DNA of 64,000 nucleotides, taken from contig NZ_OX044366.1 of NCBI RefSeq assembly GCF_943846705.1, forward strand, positions 1,302,001 to 1,366,000. The letters run 5' to 3'. A model generated the notes under the pieces. The model did no database searches, was not told the DNA's origin, and saw nothing but the letters and a program-made list of their open reading frames with translations. The DNA comes from an uncultured Pseudomonas sp. GTDB taxonomy: Bacteria; Pseudomonadota; Gammaproteobacteria; Pseudomonadales; Pseudomonadaceae. Position 1 is the stretch's first letter, and each line of letters starts with the position of its first letter. The position numbers and the translations under genes were made by a program. Shown in pieces: positions 14,999 through 24,791 of the stretch.

Positions 14999-17881
14999 AT
15001 GACTGCTGTGACTTCATTCGTTGAGGTAAATGGCCTTAAGGTGACTTCCGGGCGGGAAGTCACTCAGCTGTTTGCCACAGATATTGCCGCCGAACGCACC
15101 CGCATGCTCTACCAGGGCTCGCAGGTGCCGACCCTGCTGATGCTGCTCAGTGGCGTGGCCTGCACCTTCCTCCTGTGGGGCGCGTTGCCGCCGCTGCTGC
15201 TGAGCGGTTGGTCGCTCTGGCTGGTGATCCTTGCCGTGCTGCGTCAGGTGCAAGTGCGGGCCTTTAATAAGCTGCTGCCCAGTCGCCAGGCCGCGCCGCA
15301 TTGGCGGCGGCTGTTTCTGCTCGGGGCCGGGGCGTCTGGGCTGACCCTGGCGTTTGCGGTAATCGCCCTGGTGCCTGCCGATGTGTTTTATCTGCAAGCG
15401 CTGGTCTATGGCCTGATTTCCGCGGTCATCCTCTCTGCCAGTGTGGCGTATGCCATCAGTTTCTCGGCCTTTCTGACCTTTGCCCTGCCGTGCCTGCTGC
15501 CCTCGGTGAGCTACCTGCTGCTCAGCGGCAATGCGCTGCAACAGGGCTGGGGCCTGCTCGCCAGCATTCTGATGCTGACCCTGCTGGTGGTCGCCTGGCA
15601 GGTTAACCGCCTGGTGCAGCGCAGCTTGTTGCAGCGCTTTCATAATCAGGCGCTGATTAGCAATCTGGAACACGCCAAGTTGCAGGCTGAAGGGCTCAAC
15701 AGCGAATTGGCCCATGAAGTGGAGCAGCGCCGCCGCGCCGAACGCAAGCTGCGCCAGGCGCATGGCGAGCTGGAGATGCGCGTAGCCGAACGCACCCTGG
15801 AGCTGGATGAAACCACCTACGCCCTGAGCAAAAGCCGCACGCGCCTGAGCCTGGCCATTGAAGCCAGCGAGTTAGGCTTGTGGGACTGGGACTTGCAGAG
15901 CGATGAGGTGCACCACTCGCGCCTTAAGGAAATCTTTGGCCTGGAGCCCCATGAGGTGCAGGTCATGCTGCGCGACCTCAAGCCGCGCCTGCACCCGGAG
16001 GATCTGCCACTGTTGCGCCGTGCGCTGGTCGAGCACATGAAAGGGCGCAGTGAGGATTATCAGGTCGAATACCGCATCAAGCATGCGCAAGGTCACTGGG
16101 TATGGGTCGAGGATCGTGGTCGTGCGGTCGAGCGTGATGCTGCGGGCCGCGTGCTGCGCATGCTCGGTACACGCTGCGATATCAGCGCGCGCAAGGAGCA
16201 GGAGCAGCAGCAGCAACTGGCCGCCACGGTGTTCGAGGCCGCCAGTGAAGGTATCGTGATTCTTGACCCGGACTACCGTCTGCTATCGGTCAACCAGGCC
16301 TTCAGTGACGTCACCGGTTATCGCCAGGACGAGGTGGTCGGCAAAAGCGTGATCAGCTTGATTGGCAGCGCCGACAGTCGCCGCCAGTACCAGCGGATTC
16401 GCCTAGAGTTGGAGAGCAGCGGCACCTGGCGCGGCGAATTGATTGAAACGCGCAAGAACGGTGAGCTGTATCCGCAGTGGCTGCAATTGAATGTGGTGCG
16501 CGATGCGCGCGGCAGTGTCAGTCATATCGTCGGCTTCTTTGCCGATCTGTCATCGCGGCGTGAGGCCGAAGAACGCCTGCGTTACCTGTCGCACTATGAC
16601 GAGCTGACGGGCCTGGCCAACCGTAGCCTGTTCAAGCAGCGGCTGCATGAAGCCAGCCAGCGGGCGCGGCAGAATGGCCGCAGCATCGCCCTGCTGCATA
16701 TCGATCTAGACCGTTTCAAGCTGCTCAACGACAGCCTCGGCCATGAAGTGGCTGACCAGCTGCTCCGGCAGATCAGCCGTCGACTAACCCAAGCCGTGCC
16801 TGAGGCAGACACCCTGGCGCGGCTGTCTGCTGACGAGTTTGCCATCCTCCTCGACTCCTACGGCAGCCTCTCCAGCCTGGCGCGTCTGGCCAGTCGTCTG
16901 CTCAGCAAGCTGCGTGTGCCAATGACGGTGGGCGGCCATGAGTTGGTGGTCAGTGCTTCGCTGGGGATTAGCTTGCTGCCAGACAACGCGCGGGAAATCT
17001 CTGCGCTGATTAGCCAAGCCAATATGGCCACGCAGCATGCCAAGCATCTGGGCGGCAACACCTTCCAGTTCTTCACTGACAATCTGCAGGCCTGCACCCT
17101 AGAGCGCATTCAGCTGGAAAATCAGCTGCGCAAAGGCATCCAAGACGGGCAGTTGGAAGTGTTCTACCAACCCAAACTGTGCCTGGCCGCTGACAGCCTT
17201 AATGCCGCCGAAGCGTTGGTGCGCTGGCGTCATCCAGAACTGGGATTGGTCCCGCCAAGCGACTTCATCGGCCTGGCCGAAGAAACTGGGCTGATCGGTG
17301 CGATTGGCGAGTTCGTCTTGCGCCAGGCCTGTAAACAAGCCTGTGCCTGGCGCGATGCAGGTCTGGCGCAGATTCGTGTCTCGGTGAACCTATCGGTGCA
17401 TCAGCTGCGCCAGGGCAACCTGCTCAGCCTGGTGCGTCAGGTGCTAAAGGAAACTGGCCTGGCCCCGCAGTTTCTGGAGTTGGAGCTGACCGAAAGCCAG
17501 CTGCTGGATAATGTCGAAAGTGTGATCAGTACCTTCCAGCAATTGCGCAACTTGGGGGTTAAGTTGGCGATTGATGACTTCGGCACCGGCTATTCCTCGC
17601 TCAGCTACCTCAAGCGTTTCCCGGTGGACTACGTGAAGATCGACCAGACCTTTATCCGCGACCTCACTCCCGGCAGTGAAGACGCCGCGATCACCCGCGC
17701 GATCATCGCCCTGGTCCACAGCCTGGAACTCAAGGTGGTGGCCGAGGGCGTGGAAACCCAGGCACAGATGGACTTCCTCAAGAGTCAGCGCTGTGACGAG
17801 ATTCAGGGTTATTTGATCAGCAAGCCAGTGCCCGCCGAGCAGTTTGCTCAGCTGCTGCGTGAGCAGGACAGTGTGCTTTAG
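14999..17881 (+). CDS. MASE-like membrane sensor with PAS, degenerate GGDEF and EAL domains
   Basis: 960 residues. The N-terminus (about 40-200) has several hydrophobic helices, then a coiled coil (about 220-270, EQRRRAERKLRQAHGELEMR), two PAS domains (LSLAIEASELGLWDW... with a PAC segment, and a second at FEAASEGIVILDPDYRL), a GGDEF-type domain whose signature reads SADEF (RLSADEFAIL), and an EAL domain with intact EALVRWRHPELG, ELTESQLL, IDDFGTGYSSL, VKIDQTF and AEGVETQ. The cyclase site is therefore probably dead and the protein is predicted to be a cyclic-di-GMP phosphodiesterase. No strong ribosome binding site precedes the ATG at 14999. Confidence 0.92.
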   Translation: MTAVTSFVEVNGLKVTSGREVTQLFATDIAAERTRMLYQGSQVPTLLMLLSGVACTFLLWGALPPLLLSGWSLWLVILAVLRQVQVRAFNKLLPSRQAAPHWRRLFLLGAGASGLTLAFAVIALVPADVFYLQALVYGLISAVILSASVAYAISFSAFLTFALPCLLPSVSYLLLSGNALQQGWGLLASILMLTLLVVAWQVNRLVQRSLLQRFHNQALISNLEHAKLQAEGLNSELAHEVEQRRRAERKLRQAHGELEMRVAERTLELDETTYALSKSRTRLSLAIEASELGLWDWDLQSDEVHHSRLKEIFGLEPHEVQVMLRDLKPRLHPEDLPLLRRALVEHMKGRSEDYQVEYRIKHAQGHWVWVEDRGRAVERDAAGRVLRMLGTRCDISARKEQEQQQQLAATVFEAASEGIVILDPDYRLLSVNQAFSDVTGYRQDEVVGKSVISLIGSADSRRQYQRIRLELESSGTWRGELIETRKNGELYPQWLQLNVVRDARGSVSHIVGFFADLSSRREAEERLRYLSHYDELTGLANRSLFKQRLHEASQRARQNGRSIALLHIDLDRFKLLNDSLGHEVADQLLRQISRRLTQAVPEADTLARLSADEFAILLDSYGSLSSLARLASRLLSKLRVPMTVGGHELVVSASLGISLLPDNAREISALISQANMATQHAKHLGGNTFQFFTDNLQACTLERIQLENQLRKGIQDGQLEVFYQPKLCLAADSLNAAEALVRWRHPELGLVPPSDFIGLAEETGLIGAIGEFVLRQACKQACAWRDAGLAQIRVSVNLSVHQLRQGNLLSLVRQVLKETGLAPQFLELELTESQLLDNVESVISTFQQLRNLGVKLAIDDFGTGYSSLSYLKRFPVDYVKIDQTFIRDLTPGSEDAAITRAIIALVHSLELKVVAEGVETQAQMDFLKSQRCDEIQGYLISKPVPAEQFAQLLREQDSVL

Positions 17882-17892
17882 CCGGCACTAAG

Positions 17893-17914
17893 CTGCGCCT
17901 GCAAGCAGGCGCAG
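17893..17914. terminator. Hairpin CTGCGCCTGC/GCAGGCGCAG
   Basis: A 10-bp stem with AA at the centre, 12 bases after the EAL gene stop and 10 bases before the stop of the convergent lipoprotein gene. There is no clear T-run, so it may act as a two-way mRNA end rather than a classical terminator. Confidence 0.5.
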
Positions 17915-17923
17915 CAAAGGGTT

Positions 17924-18250
17924 TCAGAGCCCGTTGGGCAGAAAGCGGGTGGCCCCGCTGACGTCGTCGATTTTCTTGATGCGCAAGGCTTTCAGGCAGG
18001 TCTCATTGCGGGTGTTGCTGTCCGCGCAGTACTGCTTGATAAAGTCGGCAAACGCCATGTCCTGACCGTTCACGGTCAGCACGCGGTTGAAGTATTCACC
18101 TTGAATACCCTGTGCTTGCCGGCTGTTGGTCATTTCTTGATCGACGACCAGGCGACCGTGCAGGTCGACCGCGGGAAACTCCGGCGCTTTATCTTCTTTG
18201 CAGGCAGCCAGCAGCAGGCTGGTGGCTACCAGCGTCACTAAACGCAGCAT
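17924..18250 (-). CDS. Small predicted outer-membrane lipoprotein
   Basis: 108 residues from the ATG at 18248-18250. The signal peptide MLRLVTLVATSLLLAAC has a lipobox with the cysteine at 17 and lysine at +2, which predicts outer-membrane sorting. The mature part contains two further cysteines in IKQYCADSNTRNETCLKALR, probably a disulfide. I do not recognise the family. It is the last gene of a three-gene minus-strand set with the coiled-coil protein and the glycine-zipper lipoprotein. Confidence 0.75.
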   Translation of the reverse strand: MLRLVTLVATSLLLAACKEDKAPEFPAVDLHGRLVVDQEMTNSRQAQGIQGEYFNRVLTVNGQDMAFADFIKQYCADSNTRNETCLKALRIKKIDDVSGATRFLPNGL

Positions 18251-18305
18251 GGTGAGTTCTCTTGAAGACCTGCCTCCGGCGGTGAGCCGAGGGCAGGTGG
18301 TGGGG

Positions 18306-18836
18306 CTATTTGCCGAACAGGCTGTTGGAGCGGTTGACCTCGGCTTTACCGGTGTCTTCCAGCAAGGCTTTGGTGCCTGAGGTGATGTTGCGTGAGGCGT
18401 CCGCATCCGACTGAATGACATCGGTGCGGGCCGCGCTCTCACGCAGTTCGGCATCGATATAGTCATTAGCCCGTGCCGCACGGGCGCGCTTGGCCTGCAA
18501 CTCCAGCTTGCGCTCCTCCAGCTCCAGCGCGCGCAACTCGTCTTCAAAACCCTCTTCGCGGCTGCGCACGCGCTTGTTTTCCGCTTCCTGAACCTGGCGC
18601 TGCGCCGCGGCCTTTTGGGCGGCGGCTTGCTGGGCAGCGGCGCGTTGGCGGCGATTAGCCTCATCACGCGCGTTGGCACGCGCCTGCTCGGCGGCGGCCT
18701 GGCGAAAGCGTTCGGCTTCGGCATTGGCTTGTGCTTGCTTGGTTTCTTGTTCGATTTGGTACAGCTGATCGAACTGATTGGCCAGGGCGGGCAGGGTCAG
18801 CAATGCCAGGGCAGAGCCTAGAACGATATGTTTCAT
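18306..18836 (-). CDS. Secreted coiled-coil protein, DUF5384-like
   Basis: 176 residues. A signal peptide (MKHIVLGSALALLTLPALA, cleavage near 19-20) is followed by about 110 residues of alanine-, glutamine-, glutamate- and arginine-rich coiled coil (QIEQETKQAQANAEAERFRQ onward). The C-terminus (SDADASRNITSGTKALLED) is polar. It matches what I recall of the DUF5384 family; the function is unknown. It would be a soluble periplasmic rod. It lies 55 bases from the lipoprotein downstream and 11 bases from the glycine-zipper lipoprotein upstream, so one operon is likely. Confidence 0.8.
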   Translation of the reverse strand: MKHIVLGSALALLTLPALANQFDQLYQIEQETKQAQANAEAERFRQAAAEQARANARDEANRRQRAAAQQAAAQKAAAQRQVQEAENKRVRSREEGFEDELRALELEERKLELQAKRARAARANDYIDAELRESAARTDVIQSDADASRNITSGTKALLEDTGKAEVNRSNSLFGK

Positions 18837-18847
18837 CTGCGTGGCCC

Positions 18848-19354
18848 TCAGCCTTTGGTTGGTTCAGGGCACGTGGCGTTAGGCTGGATGCGGGTCTCGT
18901 TGGACAGCATCATGACCATCAGGGAGATTTCGCCGATCTTGAACTCGCAAGTCCGGCCGACCTGAGCAGAGGTGAAGATTTTGCCGTTTTCGGAGTAACC
19001 GATCAGTACGCCAGGCACCAGGGTGGTGTCGTTAACCAGCGAACCGGCCATGGCACCGGCTGCGCCGCCGGCTACACCACCAACAATCGCGGTGTCACGA
19101 TGGTTCTGTGCACCCAGTGCAGCGCCACCCACTGCGCCGAGCAGACCGCCAACCATCATGGCGGCCTTCTTGTTTTTCTCGTTGCTGACTTTGATCTTGG
19201 TGGGGGAAACCGTGATGATCTTGATGGTTTTGGCTTCTTGCTGAGTATTAACCTGACTCGCGTCGAAGACATCCGCTTGGTACTGTTCGCCAGTGGCTTG
19301 GCAGCCTGCCAATACGGCGGCGATAGAAAGTGCCAGACAACGTTTGATCATCAT
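18848..19354 (-). CDS. Glycine-zipper outer-membrane lipoprotein
   Basis: 168 residues. The lipobox LAGC has its cysteine at 18 with glutamine at +2. The middle has two glycine-zipper helices (MMVGGLLGAVGGAALGAQ and AIVGGVAGGAAGAMAGSLV), as in SlyB/PcP-type lipoproteins. The C-terminal part, with VGRTCEFKIGEISLMVMML, is beta-rich. Such proteins sit at the outer membrane. It is the first gene of the three-gene envelope set reading leftward. Confidence 0.85.
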   Translation of the reverse strand: MMIKRCLALSIAAVLAGCQATGEQYQADVFDASQVNTQQEAKTIKIITVSPTKIKVSNEKNKKAAMMVGGLLGAVGGAALGAQNHRDTAIVGGVAGGAAGAMAGSLVNDTTLVPGVLIGYSENGKIFTSAQVGRTCEFKIGEISLMVMMLSNETRIQPNATCPEPTKG

Positions 19355-19519
19355 TCCTTTATTCCTTGATGATTATAAAAAATCCATTTACCAGCTCATT
19401 TCCGACTAAGCATGGCAGTCGGCCAGCATTCTAATCAAAGGAGTTGTTGGGGGTAAAGGTCGATCCTGTCACACCCATCATGTACTCCGGCTTGACCATT
19501 GGGGCGTTTTGCTACTGCC

Positions 19520-20782
19520 ATGAGTCGATTGTTTTCTACTGCTCCCCCGCGCAGCACCCTGATTCTGCTGGCCTCGCTGTATTGCGCACAGGGCCTGCCT
19601 TCCGGCCTGTTGGCGCATTCGCTGCCGGTGCTGCTGCGTCAGCACGGGGTCGATTTGGCACTGATTGGTTTGCTCAAGTTGCTGGCGTTGCCCTGGCTGC
19701 TCAAGGTGCTCTGGGCGCCCTGGGTGGATCGCTTGGCCTCGCCACGGCTGGGCCATCGGCGCGGTTGGATTGTGCCGTTGCAGCTGGGGGTTATCGCGGT
19801 GCTGGCGGGCTTGGCGCTGATGGACCCTGAGCGCTTGTTTGGCAGTCATTTTCTGCTGCTGATGGGCCTGTTGTTGCTGGTCAATCTGGCGGCCTCGACC
19901 CAGGACATTGCCACCGATGGTTTGGCCGTGCGCCTGTTGCCTGAGCGCTGGCGCGGGCTGGGTAACAGCCTGCAGGTGGGTGGCTACAAGGTCGGTATGC
20001 TGGTCAGTGGCAGTGGCCTGTTGTTGGCGATGGACACGTTAGGCTGGCACCTCAGCCTGGCTCTGGTAGCGGCGCTGCTGGTGCTGATGAGCGTGCCGAT
20101 CTGGCGTTTTGCCGAAAAGCGCCAGCTACCGTTCCGGCCGGCGCAGGCCGAGCCGGCTGGTCCCGGATTGCTGCTGCGGCATTATCGCGGCTTGCTGCTG
20201 CAGCCCGGCATGCTCTTTTGGCTGGCGGTGCTACTGAGTTTCAAGTTAGGTGATGCGCTGGGCTCACCGATGATTAAGCCGATGTTGGTCGATCAAGGTT
20301 GGAGCAATGCCGAGTTGGGTCAGTTGACCTTGATCAGCAGCCTGGTGGGGATTGCCGGGGCCGTTCTTGGCGGCCTGCTTTATGCGCGAATCGGCGCATT
20401 GCGGGCGTTGCTGCTGTTCGGCCTGTTGCAGGCCTGCGGCATCGCGGCCATGGCCCTGCTGGTAAATGCGGGCGGCGATTCGGGCTTGGTGTACGCCGTG
20501 GCGCTGTTTGAGCAGGCCGCCGATGGCATGTCCACGGTGGCGCTGTTTGCGTTGATGATGCGCCAGTGCCGGCCTGAGCATGAGGGCGCCGACTTTACCT
20601 TGCAGGCCAGTGTGCAGCTGTTGCTGGCCGGGCTGGTGGGCGCTAGCAGTGGCTTGCTGGCCAAGTGGCTGGGCTATGAGGCGTTGTTTGTCGGGGCGGG
20701 CGTCTTGGGCTTGCTGGCGTTACCGCTGGTACTGCTGTACTTCCGCCGGGCGCAGCCTGACGCCTTGGCCAGCGCCCAATAG
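19520..20782 (+). CDS. MFS transporter, AmpG/AmpP-like
   Basis: 420 residues from the ATG at 19520; a TTG at 19499 is an alternative. About 12 transmembrane helices. The N-terminal LYCAQGLPSGLL, the loop LKVLWAPWVDRLASPRLGHRRGW and the later NLAASTQDIATDGLAVRLLP are typical of the AmpG branch, which imports cell-wall anhydromuropeptides. The DIATDG motif in helix 4 is a good marker of this group. No amidase or AmpR gene is adjacent. Transport of another ligand, such as a siderophore or acyl compound, cannot be excluded. Confidence 0.85.
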   Translation: MSRLFSTAPPRSTLILLASLYCAQGLPSGLLAHSLPVLLRQHGVDLALIGLLKLLALPWLLKVLWAPWVDRLASPRLGHRRGWIVPLQLGVIAVLAGLALMDPERLFGSHFLLLMGLLLLVNLAASTQDIATDGLAVRLLPERWRGLGNSLQVGGYKVGMLVSGSGLLLAMDTLGWHLSLALVAALLVLMSVPIWRFAEKRQLPFRPAQAEPAGPGLLLRHYRGLLLQPGMLFWLAVLLSFKLGDALGSPMIKPMLVDQGWSNAELGQLTLISSLVGIAGAVLGGLLYARIGALRALLLFGLLQACGIAAMALLVNAGGDSGLVYAVALFEQAADGMSTVALFALMMRQCRPEHEGADFTLQASVQLLLAGLVGASSGLLAKWLGYEALFVGAGVLGLLALPLVLLYFRRAQPDALASAQ

Positions 20783-20816
20783 TCAGTGCTGCAGCCGTGG
20801 CCCGCCGGCCCCGGGG

Positions 20817-22259
<1,443 letters not shown>

Positions 22260-22303
22260 GGTGGGAACTCCGACTCGGTTTAGCCGTGCGGGAGCGGCGG
22301 TCA

Positions 22304-22330
22304 TGTAGTATAACTACAAAACCACTACAA
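22304..22330. promoter_or_regulatory. HexR-type operator in the zwf/RpiR divergent promoter
   Basis: TGTAGTATAACTACA at 22304-22318 is an inverted repeat TGTAGT-ata-ACTACA, matching the HexR consensus I recall (TGTARTwwwAYTACA). A third half-site ACTACAA at 22324-22330 follows 11 bases after the second. The last base of the palindrome is also in the alternative zwf ATG. The bound protein is probably the RpiR regulator encoded at 22416. Confidence 0.7.
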
Positions 22331-22415
22331 CCCGTCGTGCGCCGATCATAACCGAGTCGTGACTCCGATGCGGCGTGCTAGATGGATTCGTTAGCCAAAA
22401 GTCGAGCCTAAACCT

Positions 22416-23282
22416 GTGAACCTGTTGCAGCACATTGCCCAGTCGCGTCATCTCCTCCGCAAATCAGAACTCAAAGTTGCGGACCATGTTCTGCTCGACC
22501 CGGCGTCGGTCATGCACAGCTCCATGGCTGAGCTGGCGCACAACGTTGGTATCAGCGAGCCGACCATCGTGCGCTTCTGTCGGGCGATTGGCTGCACCGG
22601 GTTTCAGGATCTTAAGCTCAAGCTGGCGCAGAGCCTGGCCGCTGGCGCCAGTTTTGGCCAGTTCGCCATTCATGAAGATGATTCGGTGGCCGACTTCAGC
22701 CTGAAGATTTTCGACACCACCCTACACACCCTGATCGAGGTGCGTGAAAAACTCGATACCCAAGCCCTGCAACAGGCCATCGCTGCCATCGCCAACGCCC
22801 AGCGCGTCGAGTTTTACGGCTTTGGCGCGTCGGGCGCGGTGGCGGCAGATGCGCAGCACAAGTTCTTCCGTTTGCTGCTGACGGCGGCGGCCTATTCCGA
22901 TCCGCATATGCAGGCGATGAGTGCGGTGACTCTGAAGCCTACCGACGTGGCGATTTGCATCTCCCAGTCCGGGCGCTCCAAGGATCTGCTGATCACCGCC
23001 AATCTGGTGCGTGAAACCGGCGCGACGCTGATCACCCTGTGCCCGAGCCAAACACCCTTGGCCGACCTGGCCACGGTCAACCTGGCCATCGACGTGCAGG
23101 AAGACACCGAAATCTACACCCCGCTGACCTCGCGCATCGCCCACCTGGTGGTGATCGACGTGCTTGCCATGGGTGTGGCCATGGCCCGTGGTCCGGGGCT
23201 AGTCAATCACCTCAAGAGCGTCAAGCGCAGTCTGCGCAGCCTGCGCCTGTCGCCCAAGGCGCATAAGACCGTCGAAGACTGA
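22416..23282 (+). CDS. RpiR-family regulator, HexR-like
   Basis: 288 residues with a GTG start. The N-terminal HTH-6 domain (about 1-78) contains AELAHNVGISEPTIVRFCRAIGCTGFQDLKLKLAQSL. The C-terminal SIS domain (about 125-260) has FYGFGASGAVAADAQHKFFRL and CISQSGRSKDLL, the sugar-phosphate binding motifs. HexR-type proteins sense 2-keto-3-deoxy-6-phosphogluconate and control central carbon genes such as zwf. The divergent position to zwf and the HexR-type palindrome support that role. It is a HexR paralogue, so I do not give it the symbol. Confidence 0.9.
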   Translation: MNLLQHIAQSRHLLRKSELKVADHVLLDPASVMHSSMAELAHNVGISEPTIVRFCRAIGCTGFQDLKLKLAQSLAAGASFGQFAIHEDDSVADFSLKIFDTTLHTLIEVREKLDTQALQQAIAAIANAQRVEFYGFGASGAVAADAQHKFFRLLLTAAAYSDPHMQAMSAVTLKPTDVAICISQSGRSKDLLITANLVRETGATLITLCPSQTPLADLATVNLAIDVQEDTEIYTPLTSRIAHLVVIDVLAMGVAMARGPGLVNHLKSVKRSLRSLRLSPKAHKTVED

Positions 23283-23285
23283 AAC

Positions 23286-23390
23286 CTGTCCAGGATTTGC
23301 TGCGCGTCGTCGGCCCTGTGGCGTTAAAAACAGGCTCGGAATGTTCTGGCTCGCGAAATCCCGAATCAGGTTTCTGCGCTGCTAATGTCA
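23286..23390. repeat. Degenerate copy of a dispersed Pseudomonas-type repeat
   Basis: The stretch holds CTGCGCGTCGTCGG and GTTAAAAACAGGCTCGGAATG. These match in order the CTGCAGCGCGTCGGCG and TTTAAAACAGCCTCGGAGTG of the longer copy at 54271-54420. It lies just after the RpiR gene and is more diverged. No coding potential is seen. Confidence 0.5.
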
Positions 23391-23473
23391 TCGCCGCGTT
23401 ATCGCATGGCCATCAAAGCGTCATATCCAGGGCCGATGCTGGTACTCCCTTATTCAGCTTGGGAGTTGCCGCT

Positions 23474-23698
23474 ATGTCTGGTTACCTGGATAAATCGCAG
23501 TCTCATGAAAACAGCGACGCCAAAGTACGGCGCAAGCTGCTTGATCAACGCCGTATGGAATACCGCCGTGCCATCGAGGCGCATGCCGAGCAGCGCCGGT
23601 TGCAGCAGCAATGGGTGGATTACCCAGAGCTGATCGCGGCTAACTACCTGGCTGGGAAGCAGGCGTCGGCTCGGCGAAGCGCTCCGCCAGGGCGTTGA
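23474..23698 (+). CDS. Small conserved-looking basic helical protein of unknown function
   Basis: 74 residues from the ATG at 23474, preceded by GGGAG eight bases upstream. The sequence is charged and helical (KVRRKLLDQRRMEYRRAIEAHAEQRRLQQQWVDYPELIAANYL) without membrane segment or signal. I do not recognise a named family, although a similar short protein occurs near pycR in other pseudomonads as far as I recall. Its last 59 bases overlap the 3' end of the convergent pycR gene. Confidence 0.6.
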   Translation: MSGYLDKSQSHENSDAKVRRKLLDQRRMEYRRAIEAHAEQRRLQQQWVDYPELIAANYLAGKQASARRSAPPGR

Positions 23699-24581
23699 TC
23701 AGGCTGCGTTGATCGCGCACAAAGGCGAAAAATGCCTGGGCCACCGGCGACAGGTATTTGCCGCGCGGGTGCACCAGGCACCAGCTACGCAGCAGCGGCA
23801 GCTCGGCCACCGGTAGTTCGCGCAGGGCACCGCATTCCAGCTCGCGGCGCACGGCGTGACGTGGCAACAGAGCCAGGCCGAGGCCGGCGATCACCCCTTC
23901 ACACTGTCCTTCTATAGAGCCGACCTCCAGGGTCTGGGCGAAGTGTGCGCGTTTTTGGTGGCAGTACTCTTCGCTAGCCTGGCGGGTGCCGGAGCCGGCT
24001 TCGCGGGTCAGTAGCGGGAAGGCGGTGAGGTCCTGCAGGCTCAGCGCGCCCTGGTGGCACAGCGGATGATCGGGCGGCGCCACGGCGATGATCGGGTTAT
24101 TCAAGAAAGGTAGAAATTCCAGATTCATGTCCGTGGGCACCCGCGACATGATCAGCAGGTCATCGCGGTTGGCGTTCAAGCGCTTGATCGCCTGGCTGTG
24201 ATTGGTCACCACTAGCTGCAGGTTAACTTCCGGGAATTGCTGGCGAAAAGCGGCGAACAGGTGTGGAACGAAGTACTTTGCGCTGGACTCAACAGCTAAG
24301 CTCAGCTGGCCTTGTAGCGAGCCTTGCAGGTCGGAGAGTTGCATGTCGAAGCTTTCCAGGCGGCCAAAAATATCCGCGCTGGCGCGTTGCAGGGCTTCGG
24401 CAGCCTCGGTCAGGTAGAGCTTCTTACCGACGTAGTCGAACAGCGGCTGACCGATCAGCTCTTCCAGTTGGCGAATCTGCAGGCTGACTGCGGGCTGAGT
24501 CAGGGCCATCTCCTCAGCCGCACGGCTGTAAGAAAGATGGTTGCACACTGAGCGGAATACCCGAAGCTGACGAAATGTCAT
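23640..24581 (-). CDS. pycR: LysR-family regulator of the pyruvate carboxylase genes (PycR-like)
   Basis: 313 residues from the ATG at 24579-24581; a longer in-frame start at 24638 is less likely. The N-terminal winged helix reads MTFRQLRVFRSVCNHLSYSRAAEEMALTQPAVSLQIRQLE. The effector domain begins near 90 (GQLSLAVESSAKYFVPHLFAAFRQQFPEVNL), a CbbR/CysB-like form. It is divergent from pycA, as in the P. aeruginosa pycR-pycA-oadA locus. It probably controls pycA-pycB from the 210-base AT-rich spacer. The effector is not known. Confidence 0.85.
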   Translation of the reverse strand: MTFRQLRVFRSVCNHLSYSRAAEEMALTQPAVSLQIRQLEELIGQPLFDYVGKKLYLTEAAEALQRASADIFGRLESFDMQLSDLQGSLQGQLSLAVESSAKYFVPHLFAAFRQQFPEVNLQLVVTNHSQAIKRLNANRDDLLIMSRVPTDMNLEFLPFLNNPIIAVAPPDHPLCHQGALSLQDLTAFPLLTREAGSGTRQASEEYCHQKRAHFAQTLEVGSIEGQCEGVIAGLGLALLPRHAVRRELECGALRELPVAELPLLRSWCLVHPRGKYLSPVAQAFFAFVRDQRSLINALAERFAEPTPASQPGS

Positions 24582-24791
24582 ACGCAGCAATGACTTACGC
24601 ACGTTTATAACCTGTTGTGCTGATGATTTGTCAGGCAACTATAAGTCTTAACTAATACTAAACCCAATAAATACTGATTTTGGTTATTCATTCGGCGGGC
24701 GTAGTTTTAGCGCCTGACCGCGGTTGCTGTAGCGGTCACTCGTCGACCGCTGTTGTCGGTTGCCTGCTCACGTGATCGAGGATGCTGGCTC

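Noticed and set aside
18251..18724. Long N-terminal extension of the small lipoprotein gene
   Set aside because: It overlaps the coiled-coil gene in another frame; the ATG at 18248-18250 starts a clean lipoprotein signal peptide.
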